Source: Chloroflexota bacterium
GTDB taxonomy: Bacteria > Chloroflexota > Dehalococcoidia > UBA6926 > JACQUM01
Direction: 5' to 3'
Length of the DNA: 10,795 nucleotides
Assembly: GCA_016210295.1 (NCBI GenBank)
Contig: JACQUM010000104.1
Coordinates: 1 to 10,795 of the forward strand
The notes under the pieces are model-generated. The model searched no databases. It saw only the letters and a program-made list of their open reading frames with translations, and was not told where the DNA came from. The position numbers and the translations under genes are program-made. This document shows, piece after piece, positions 1 through 7,031 of this stretch (position 1 is its first letter; every line of letters starts with the position of its first letter).

Positions 1-805
<805 letters not shown>

Positions 806-826
806 GCCGGGCCTCTCCTTTTCGCT

Positions 827-2932
827 CTAGCTTCGGAAGGACGCGACGTCCTTGAGCGTCTGGATGACCGAAGGCATCCGGGAGAACGTCTCGAAGCCGT
901 GGCGTGCCTTCCTTCGCCAGTTCGGGCGCTCCGTCGTGGTGCCAGGCACATTCTGGGGCTGCGTCTCCTGCCACAAGTCCTCCAGGGCTATCAGCATAAC
1001 ACGGGCAGTGCTGGCGCTGAGGCGGTCCAGGCACGCTCGAAGGACTCTCTCCGGGGTGACGTGCCCCGCTAGGAGTCCCTGACGTCGCAGGCCCCCAAGG
1101 AGGGCCTCCTTGAACGCCTCGCGCCTTTCCCGTTCGCCTTTGACTTCGCTCTCTGTGAGGAGACCGAGGGCGAGACGGTCTTCGATGTCGAGCCTCTGCC
1201 AAAAGGCGACAAAGGTGGGCATGTCGTGGGTGTTGAGGCTCGCCACGATGTCGGCGGGGCCTGGTACCAGGAGTTGGTTGGTGTCCGGCGTGGCCTTGTA
1301 TTGGGCGACGTCCATCCGCTGGAGGCGGTGCTGGGCCAGGGAGCGGTCCACGTAGGCGGGCACGGTGCCCAGGTTTTCTCCAACGATGATGGCCTGGTGC
1401 CGATGGGACTCCACGGACAGGATGGCGTAGAGCTCTTCGGCAGGGTACTGGACGTAGACGCCCTCTCGCGCCTCCATTCCCTGGGGGACCCAGAAGAGCC
1501 GGTGGAGGCCCATCACGTGGTCGATCCGGAGCAGGCCTGCGTGCCGCAGGTGGTGGCGGAGACAGGCGATGAAATACCGGTGGTGCTGCTCCCTGCTTCG
1601 CTCCGGATGGAGGGGCGGGAACCCCCAGTCCTGGCCCTTGATGAAGAAGCTGTCCGGCGGCGCGCCTGCCGAGACGCCTTGCGCGAAGAGGGCCTGTTCC
1701 CGCCAGACATCGTATCCATCGGGGTGGACGCCCAGGGGCAGGTCCAGGTACAGGCGCTGGCCGCGGCGCCTGGCCGCACTGGCTACTTCCTCCATCTGCT
1801 GGTGCGCTTGCCACTGGACGTAGAGATGGTAGCGGTAGGCGTCGTCTGTGTAGTCTCCGGAGCGGAGGTCTCCGTTCCGAGCAGGGAGAGGCCATCGAGG
1901 CCACGGAGCCTGCTGGTGCTCCATGGTGGCGCGGAAGCGGGCGTAGTCCTCCACGAGGGGGCTGTCTCCGGCGAAGCGTTCGAGGGCCGCCTGTCGTTCC
2001 CCGGACGGCTCCTGGAAGAAACGCTTCGCCAACTCCTCCAGGACCCTTCGCTTGAGACCCATCGCCCCGCGGTAGTCCACCAGAGGCGCCGCGCGGAGGC
2101 GCTCCATCTCCCGCCCTGCCTCCGCAGAGCGCAGGAGGCTCTGGGCCTCCTGAGAGCGTGCAAACTCCGGGATGCGGGTGACATCCAGGTAAAACTCGCT
2201 CCAGAAGAGACGGCTCGCGGGGGTGTAGGGGCTGGGATCGCAGGGATCGTCCAGAAACGTGGGAAGCAGGGGCAGTGTGGCCGCGATCTCTCCGCCAAAC
2301 TCGGCCTCCCATTCCAAGAGGGCCTCGAGGTCGGTGAGGTCTCCGGCGCCCCAGCTCCTCTGGGAGTGGAGGGCGTACAGGGGCAGGAAGATGCCCCAAC
2401 TCTTCCTCTCCCCGGGGATGTAAGCTCCTCTGGGCGCGGCGATGACCATGCTCTCCGCCTGCCCTCTGGGCGCTTCGAGGGTCAACGTGTGGTAGCCCCA
2501 GGGCAGGGGGCCTGGAAGGGGGAGGAGCTTCGACACGTAGCGCGCACCCTCGACCTCGGCTGTTCCAGCCGCGGGTAACGAGGAGAGGTCCGCTCGCCAG
2601 CTTCTCACCTCTCCTCTCTCCATCTTCAAGTGGCAGTCCAGGGATGCCTCGGCCTGGCTCTGCGGCAGGCGGACTTCAACGTGGGCAGACCCCGGGCGCC
2701 AGGCCACCACGACGGGCTCCGCCAGGCGCTTCCAGGGGGCCTGGCGTCGGTCTCGGAGCGCGGTGGACGCCTCTTTGCGGGTCTCCACGGGGACTCCCAG
2801 CGCCTTGAGCGCAAGGTGGAGAGCCTCGGGTGAGGCCTGTCGCCTTTTGTGGGTTACATCGTAGTAGGCAGTCTGGACCCCGCAGAGGCGGGCCAGCGCC
2901 GCAAAGGGAAGCGAGGGCCTAAGGCGTGACAT
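827..2932 (-). CDS. malQ: 4-alpha-glucanotransferase (amylomaltase, GH77)
   Basis: Transfers alpha-1,4-glucan segments between maltooligosaccharides in the cytoplasm, working with the downstream branching enzyme. The 701 residues match the long, E. coli-type MalQ, which carries an N-terminal extension. The substrate loop SPYTPASRLFW is at about 234-244. The GH77 catalytic triad is present: nucleophile D471 in LRIDHVMG, acid/base E519 in VGENLGTVP, and D570 in NTHDMPT. The residue after the catalytic Glu is Asn where many family members have Asp; all three catalytic acids are intact. The frame is open further upstream, but those codons run into the tRNA, so I start at the ATG at 2932-2930, giving MSRLRPSLPF. 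No Shine-Dalgarno is visible: the 20 nt before the ATG are pyrimidine-rich. This suggests weak or SD-independent initiation. The stop is TAG. Confidence 0.95.
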   Translation of the reverse strand: MSRLRPSLPFAALARLCGVQTAYYDVTHKRRQASPEALHLALKALGVPVETRKEASTALRDRRQAPWKRLAEPVVVAWRPGSAHVEVRLPQSQAEASLDCHLKMERGEVRSWRADLSSLPAAGTAEVEGARYVSKLLPLPGPLPWGYHTLTLEAPRGQAESMVIAAPRGAYIPGERKSWGIFLPLYALHSQRSWGAGDLTDLEALLEWEAEFGGEIAATLPLLPTFLDDPCDPSPYTPASRLFWSEFYLDVTRIPEFARSQEAQSLLRSAEAGREMERLRAAPLVDYRGAMGLKRRVLEELAKRFFQEPSGERQAALERFAGDSPLVEDYARFRATMEHQQAPWPRWPLPARNGDLRSGDYTDDAYRYHLYVQWQAHQQMEEVASAARRRGQRLYLDLPLGVHPDGYDVWREQALFAQGVSAGAPPDSFFIKGQDWGFPPLHPERSREQHHRYFIACLRHHLRHAGLLRIDHVMGLHRLFWVPQGMEAREGVYVQYPAEELYAILSVESHRHQAIIVGENLGTVPAYVDRSLAQHRLQRMDVAQYKATPDTNQLLVPGPADIVASLNTHDMPTFVAFWQRLDIEDRLALGLLTESEVKGERERREAFKEALLGGLRRQGLLAGHVTPERVLRACLDRLSASTARVMLIALEDLWQETQPQNVPGTTTERPNWRRKARHGFETFSRMPSVIQTLKDVASFRS

Positions 2933-2954
2933 GAAAGAAGGCGGAAGGACGAAA

Positions 2955-2977
2955 GCCGAGGCGGAGGCGCTCTCGGC
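2955..2977 (-). terminator. Possible weak hairpin between tRNA-Pro and malQ
   Basis: On the minus strand, GCCGAG (2977-2972) can pair with CTCGGC (2960-2955) across an 11-nt loop, followed by TTTCGTCCTT. The 6-bp GC stem and interrupted T-run could act as a leaky terminator after the tRNA, or as a 3' boundary for tRNA processing. The T-run is poor and the loop large, so this is tentative. Confidence 0.3.
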
Positions 2978-2983
2978 CTCTGG

Positions 2984-3057
2984 TCGGGGTGCCCGGATTT
3001 GAACCGGGGACCCCCTGCACCCCATGCAGGTGCGCTACCAATCTGCGCTACACCCCG
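2984..3057 (-). tRNA. tRNA-Pro (anticodon GGG)
   Basis: A complete 74-nt cloverleaf reads on the minus strand from 3057 to 2984. The acceptor CGGGGTG pairs with CACCCCG and is followed by discriminator A73. The D arm is GCGC/GCGC with loop AGATTGGTA. The anticodon arm is CCTGC/GCAGG with loop ATGGGGT, placing T33 before anticodon GGG and G37 after it. The variable loop has 5 nt. The T arm is CCCGG/CCGGG with loop TTCAAAT. The C1-G72 pair together with A73 is characteristic of bacterial proline tRNAs. It decodes CCC and CCU. CCA is not encoded. malQ starts 51 nt downstream on the same strand, so the two may share a transcript. Confidence 0.97.
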
Positions 3058-3064
3058 ACGCTTC

Positions 3065-3092
3065 AGTATACTAGCGGCAGACGAGGCCGCAA
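3065..3092 (-). promoter_or_regulatory. Sigma-70-type promoter of tRNA-Pro (and perhaps malQ-glgB)
   Basis: On the minus strand, TTGCGG (3092-3087) and TATACT (3070-3065) are separated by 16 nt. The tRNA 5' end lies 7 nt after the -10, so transcription would start at or very near the mature tRNA end. The -10 lies in the perfect palindrome AGTATACT (3065-3072), so the same bases also form a -10-like TATACT on the plus strand, facing nfi. No good plus-strand -35 accompanies it. Confidence 0.7.
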
Positions 3093-3143
3093 GCCGCGCT
3101 CCAAGACAACCTCGCTTCATCTTAGCATCAACCCGAAGGCAGG

Positions 3144-3869
3144 GTGCGTATCCGACGTCTCCATAGCTGGGACATCAGCCTGGCGCAGGCCGCAGAGCTT
3201 CAGCGGCGCCTGGCCAAGCAGGTAGTCCGTACGACTCCGGCGGGCTTCGGGCCAAGTCTCGTCGCTGGGATGGACCTCTCCCCACCCGATGTTCACGGGG
3301 TCGCTCGGGGTGCTGTCGTCCTCCTTGCTTACCCTTCTCTGGAGGTTGTCGAAGTAGTCACTGCGGAAGACCGGCCGGGCTTCCCTTACGTGCCTGGGTT
3401 TCTCGCGTTCCGGGAGGCGCCGGTGCTTGTAAAGGCCCTGGAGGCCCTGCGGCAGACGCCGGACCTGCTGTTGGTGGATGGGCAGGGGCTGGCCCACCCC
3501 CGGCGGTTTGGGCTCGCGTGCCACGTGGGCCTGCTGTGTGATATTCCCACCATCGGCTGTGCGAAGTCGTTGCTCACCGGCCGCCACCCGCCTCTGGCGC
3601 TGGAGCGCGGCGCCTGGTTGCCGCTGATGGACGTGGGAGAGGTCGTCGGCGCGGCGGTGCGCACACGAGAGAGCGTCAATCCTATCTACGTGTCCATCGG
3701 TCACCGCGTGGACCTGGAAACGGCCGTCCACTGGGCGCTGGCGTGCTCGTCGCGATACCGTATTCCGGAGCCGACGCGGCTGGCGCATCTGGCGGCGGCG
3801 GGCAACCTGCGGCACAATGGGGGGAAAGGGCCTTGGCAGCAGCACGCCGACCACGGGCGGCTGCCGTAG
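3144..3869 (+). CDS. nfi: Endonuclease V (deoxyinosine 3'-endonuclease)
   Basis: Repair nuclease that nicks DNA one nucleotide 3' of deoxyinosine, a product of adenine deamination; some homologues also cut inosine RNA. The 241 residues fit the family (about 210-240). The metal-binding acids are D44 in AGMDLS, E91 in FLAFREAP and D112 in LLLVDGQG. They match D43, E89 and D110 of the Thermotoga maritima enzyme. The PYVP motif (81-84) corresponds to its strand-splitting PYIP wedge. HPRRFGLACH (118-127) and the conserved lysine in GCAKSLL (K141) are also present. The start is GTG at 3144, the first start in frame, with GAAGG 4 nt before it; the next internal Met (43) would remove the first strand. 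It diverges from tRNA-Pro across an 86-nt gap and ends 24 nt before prfB, making it the first gene of a plus-strand operon. The extreme C-terminus (about 220-241) is low-complexity and poorly conserved. Confidence 0.95.
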   Translation: MRIRRLHSWDISLAQAAELQRRLAKQVVRTTPAGFGPSLVAGMDLSPPDVHGVARGAVVLLAYPSLEVVEVVTAEDRPGFPYVPGFLAFREAPVLVKALEALRQTPDLLLVDGQGLAHPRRFGLACHVGLLCDIPTIGCAKSLLTGRHPPLALERGAWLPLMDVGEVVGAAVRTRESVNPIYVSIGHRVDLETAVHWALACSSRYRIPEPTRLAHLAAAGNLRHNGGKGPWQQHADHGRLP

Positions 3870-3893
3870 AAGTCCCAGTCTTGGAGAGGGTTT

Positions 3894-4998
3894 ATGCAGG
3901 AACTGGAACAGCGGGCGGAGGCTCTGCGGCATCGAGTCGCCGATCTCCTGGAGCGTCTTTGAGGCCACGGAAAAAGAAGCTGAGGTCAAGCGCCTCGAGC
4001 TGGAGGCCACTCAACCGGGATTTTGGGGCGATCCCCAGACGGCCCAACGGGCCATGCAACGCCTGGCGACCCTCAGGGATCAGGTGGGTTCTTGGCGTGA
4101 CCTGGAGAAGCGGGTCCGCTCCATAACGGAACTGATCGAGCTTGCTCTTGCCGAAGAAACGGAGGAGATGCGGGCGGAGCTGGAAAGGGAGGTGGTGGAG
4201 GCGGCGGCCCGTCTGGAAGAGTTGGAGTTGGGGCTCGTCCTTGCGGGTCCGTTCGACCGCCGGAACGCCATCCTGGCCGTCCACGCCGGGGCCGGGGGAG
4301 TCGATTCCCAGGACTGGGCCTCCATGCTTTTGCAGATGTACGTCCGCTGGGCGGAGCGGAAGGGCTACCAGGCCCGCGTGCTGGAGGTGATGGAGGGGGA
4401 GGAGGCGGGGATCAAGCGGGGCCACCTGGAGGTAGCGGGGGAGCACGCCTACGGGTATCTCCGCAGCGAGGCAGGCGTCCACCGCCTCATCCGCCTCTCG
4501 CCCTTCGATGCGGATCATCTCCGGCACACCTCTTTCGCCCTGGTCGAGGTCTTGCCCGAGGCGGAAGAGGAGATGGAGGTGACCGTTGTCCCTTCGGACT
4601 TGAAGGTGGACGTCTTCCGGTCCGGCGGCGCGGGCGGGCAGAACGTCAACAAGGTGTCTACGGCTGTGCGGTTGACCCATCTCCCGACGGGGATCGTCGT
4701 CGTCTGTCAGAACGAGCGTTCGCAGCGACAGAACCGAGAAACGGCCATGAAAATCCTGCGGGCGCGCCTCATGGAGCGGGAGCGAGAGAGGCGGGAGGAG
4801 GTCCAGGCGCGGCTGAAGGGAGAGCACGTCTCCGCCGAGGGGGGCAACCAGATCCGCACCTACACCCTCCACCCTTACCGTATGGTCAAGGACCACCGGA
4901 CAGACTACGAGTCGTCCGATCCCGAGGCCGTTCTGGGCGGCGACCTAGAGGGTTTCCTTCAGGCCTCTCTGCGGTCTCGCGTCTCGGCGGGACCGTGA
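3894..4998 (+). CDS. prfB: Peptide chain release factor 2, expressed by +1 programmed frameshift
   Basis: RF2 recognises UGA and UAA stop codons in the ribosomal A site and triggers peptide release. The gene is in two frames. Frame 1 runs from ATG 3894 through 22 codons to CTT (3957) and an in-frame TGA (3960-3962). After skipping T3960, frame 2 runs from GAG 3961 to TGA 4996-4998, giving 367 residues, close to 365 in E. coli. The stop-decoding tripeptide SPF falls at 202-204 (205-207 in E. coli), and the catalytic GGQ at 247-249 sits in RSGGAGGQNVNK. The N-terminal helical domain starts MQELEQRAEALRHRVADLL. GGAGAGGG (3883-3890) is a strong ribosome-binding site. The gene lies 24 nt after nfi and overlaps the next gene by 4 nt. 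A caller that ignores frameshifting would start it falsely at 3817 or later. Confidence 0.98.
3950..3962 (+). promoter_or_regulatory. prfB autoregulatory +1 frameshift site
   Basis: GGAG (3950-3953), a Shine-Dalgarno-like element inside the coding region, is followed by CGT, the slippery CTT (3957-3959) and TGA (3960-3962). This is the same arrangement and 3-nt spacing as E. coli prfB. When RF2 is scarce, the ribosome pauses at UGA, the anti-SD pairing with GGAG pulls the peptidyl-tRNA from CUU to UUU, and translation continues in +1. When RF2 is plentiful it terminates. This is an autogenous feedback loop. The base after the stop is G; in E. coli it is C. Confidence 0.95.
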
Positions 4999-6908
4999 TC
5001 CGAGTTGGCGCGAGGCTTCTGCTCGCTGTCCTGTTCTTCAGCCTGATTGCCCCCGACGCGCGGGCCCAAGAGCCCGTCGAGATCGTCGCCCACGGCGTGG
5101 TCCAGGACTTTCCCGTGTCTCTGACCTTCAGCGTCGGCGCCCGCTCTGCGGTCCCCCTCGTGGAGGCTGTCCTCATGCTCCGCACCGAAGCCGAGACGTG
5201 CGTCCCCACCACGACCCTCGCTTTCGGCGACCTCGTCACCAGCCCTGAGAACCCCTCCCTCGTGACGGCGCGCTGGCGCTGGGACCTCCGAAGGAACGGC
5301 GACATTCCGCCCGGAGCCCGCATCTTCTATGCCTGGCGGCTTCACGATGTGGCGGGAAACGTGGTGGAGACGCCAGAGGACAGCGTGGTCTACGAGGACC
5401 AGCAGCGTCCCTGGAGAACAGTGAGCGAAGGACTGGTCACTGTCCGCTGGTACGAGGGGAGCGACAGGTTTGCTCAGCAGATGGTGCGAGCGGCCCTGGG
5501 GGCGGTGGAGCGGCTGGAGGGGGAGACGGAGGCCCGTTTGACCGGACCCGTCACCGTCTATGTGTACCCGCGGGCCGACGAGCTCCGCGCCGCCTTGATA
5601 TTCGCTCAGGAGTGGACGGGTGGGGTGGCCTTCCCAGAGTACCGGACCATCGTGCTGGCGGCGTCACCCTCCGATCCCACGGGAGGGACTCGCGCTCTCG
5701 CCCACGAGATCTCCCACCTGGTGATGCACCAGGCCACCTTCAGTTGCTCCAGCGAGGTTCCTTCGTGGCTGGATGAGGGGCTGGCTACGTACAACGAAGG
5801 TGTGGTGCGGTCTGCCTACGAGCGGGCCCTCCAAGAGGCCGTCCGGCAAGACAGCCTCTTCCCCTTCCGTGCCCTCGTCCGGTCTTTCCCCACCAGTGAT
5901 CGGGAGGCCATCCTCGCCTACGCCCAGAGCCGCTCCCTGATCGAGTTCCTTCTTCGAGAGCACAGGAAGGAGGCGATGGGGCGGCTCTTGAGCGCCTTCC
6001 GGGAAGGCGTCCCGTCCGAAGAGGCCCTGTTGCAAGCTTACGGGATGACCTTGGAGGAGATCGAGTCGCGCTGGCGAGGGAGCCTGGGGCTCTCTCCGCG
6101 CCCCGTCCCGACGCTCCCCCTGCCCGCGGCGCCTATTCCTACCATTCCTCTCCCTGACAGCCCTCTTCTTCCTCCATCGGCCACCCCTCCTTCCTCTAGC
6201 GAAGGGGTGGTGGAGACGCCAGCGACACCGCCCATTGTCATTGCGACTCAGGCTCCGTCGGCATCTCCGGAGAGGAGAGGTCTCTTCTTCTGCAACCTCT
6301 CGTTAGCCCGACGGGGAGGGAACGGCGAGGATGCCCCAGCTTTGGACCTCTCCGCCCCACTCCTGCCGCTCGCGGCGGCCGCTCTCTTTACATGGAGGCG
6401 GCGGCACCGGCCGCTTTCGGCGTGCCTACGTGTCTCCGGCCTCTCGCCACACGCTCCAGATCCTCTGGAGGGTGGTCAGGCCGGCGAGGATGGCGACCAG
6501 GGCGAGGGCAGGGGTGGGTTGGCCCACGACGAGCCCTGCGCCGAGAAGGAGCACCCGGGCGGGGCGGGGGGCAAGCCCGCCGCTCCCTTTCAGGCCGAGC
6601 CCCTCCCCCCGCGCTCTGACGTAGCTGACGCTGAAGGAGGCGAAGAAGGCCAAGAAGCTGAGGACCGCCATCCCGGCGTCTTCCCGCGCCAGCGCCAGAA
6701 GGAGGAGTCCCAGGAAGACGAGGCCTTCTTCAAAACGATCGGCGGTAGAGTCCAGGAAAGCGCCGAAGCGAGTCGTCCGCCCCGTGGCGCGGGCCATCTC
6801 GCCGTCCACCGCATCCAGGGCCGAGGCGAGAAGAAAAAGAACTCCTCCTCCCACCAGGAGGCCCTGGGCCAAGAGGTAGGCGACGGCCCCGTGAAGCAGG
6901 AGCCCTAG
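4995..6908 (+). CDS. Secreted peptidase MA-like zinc metalloprotease (gluzincin), with anomalous 3' end
   Basis: An N-terminal signal peptide (hydrophobic LLLAVLFFSLIA, likely cleavage after ARA-24) leads into a beta-rich region (about 25-150). A gluzincin domain follows, with H237-E-I-S-H241 and the third zinc ligand E261 in WLDEGLATY. The 20-residue spacing is typical of the MA-like family. The substrate is unknown. After about residue 370 come a Pro/Ser/Thr-rich linker (about 375-430), a short hydrophobic stretch LLPLAAAALFTW and WRRRHR, together resembling a C-terminal anchor or sorting tail ending near 6409. The frame does not stop there. It continues to TAG 6906-6908 through 483 nt antisense to the phosphatidyltransferase gene, giving about 160 residues of charged, low-complexity sequence that look like antisense translation. 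The functional protein therefore probably ends near 6410-6425. The GTG start overlaps the prfB TGA (GTGA), implying translational coupling; the RBS is weak. Confidence 0.8.
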   Translation: MIRVGARLLLAVLFFSLIAPDARAQEPVEIVAHGVVQDFPVSLTFSVGARSAVPLVEAVLMLRTEAETCVPTTTLAFGDLVTSPENPSLVTARWRWDLRRNGDIPPGARIFYAWRLHDVAGNVVETPEDSVVYEDQQRPWRTVSEGLVTVRWYEGSDRFAQQMVRAALGAVERLEGETEARLTGPVTVYVYPRADELRAALIFAQEWTGGVAFPEYRTIVLAASPSDPTGGTRALAHEISHLVMHQATFSCSSEVPSWLDEGLATYNEGVVRSAYERALQEAVRQDSLFPFRALVRSFPTSDREAILAYAQSRSLIEFLLREHRKEAMGRLLSAFREGVPSEEALLQAYGMTLEEIESRWRGSLGLSPRPVPTLPLPAAPIPTIPLPDSPLLPPSATPPSSSEGVVETPATPPIVIATQAPSASPERRGLFFCNLSLARRGGNGEDAPALDLSAPLLPLAAAALFTWRRRHRPLSACLRVSGLSPHAPDPLEGGQAGEDGDQGEGRGGLAHDEPCAEKEHPGGAGGKPAAPFQAEPLPPRSDVADAEGGEEGQEAEDRHPGVFPRQRQKEESQEDEAFFKTIGGRVQESAEASRPPRGAGHLAVHRIQGRGEKKKNSSSHQEALGQEVGDGPVKQEP

Positions 6909-7004
6909 GAGAGTTACGTGGTTGGGGCGAAGGCCGAGGCGGGCCAAGAACAAGGCGAGAGGACGAAGGAGCCAGCGGGAGAGGGCCGCGCGGAGCGTTG
7001 TCAC
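6426..7004 (-). CDS. CDP-alcohol phosphatidyltransferase, likely phosphatidylinositol-phosphate synthase
   Basis: Integral membrane enzyme expected to transfer a phosphatidyl group from CDP-diacylglycerol to an alcohol. The full family signature is present: D64-A-V-D67-G68, A71-R72, G81, D85, D89, with exact spacing. It precedes SYVRARGEG (127-135), a stretch typical of the actinobacterial PIP synthase and archaetidylinositol-phosphate synthase branch. Hydrophobic segments at about 30-62, 93-108, 112-127 and 150-178 suggest the usual multi-helix fold. At 192 residues it is compact but complete. The company of inositol-3-phosphate synthase argues for inositol-3-phosphate as acceptor; glycerol-3-phosphate (true PgsA) is the alternative. 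The start is GTG 7004-7002, 27 nt after the glycosyltransferase stop, with weak GGGG upstream. It is last in its operon, its stop TAG is at 6428-6426, and no good terminator follows. Confidence 0.88.
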   Translation of the reverse strand: MTTLRAALSRWLLRPLALFLARLGLRPNHVTLLGLLLHGAVAYLLAQGLLVGGGVLFLLASALDAVDGEMARATGRTTRFGAFLDSTADRFEEGLVFLGLLLLALAREDAGMAVLSFLAFFASFSVSYVRARGEGLGLKGSGGLAPRPARVLLLGAGLVVGQPTPALALVAILAGLTTLQRIWSVWREAGDT

Positions 7005-7031
7005 ACTGACCCCGTCTGAAAGGGCCTTGGT

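Noticed and set aside
1226..2578. 450-residue plus-strand open frame antisense to malQ
   Set aside because: Antisense to a securely identified gene, with no recognisable motif, signal or RBS.
3817..3893. Apparent upstream start for prfB in the main frame at 3817
   Set aside because: The codons before 3961 in that frame lie inside the nfi 3' end and encode no RF2-like sequence. The +1 frameshift from ATG 3894 restores the normal N-terminus.
3117..4010. 297-residue minus-strand open frame antisense to nfi
   Set aside because: Low-complexity Arg/Gln/Pro/His translation opposite a gene with all endonuclease V residues.
3892..4896. 334-residue minus-strand open frame antisense to prfB
   Set aside because: prfB on the plus strand has SPF, GGQ and the frameshift site. 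The antisense frame has no motif.
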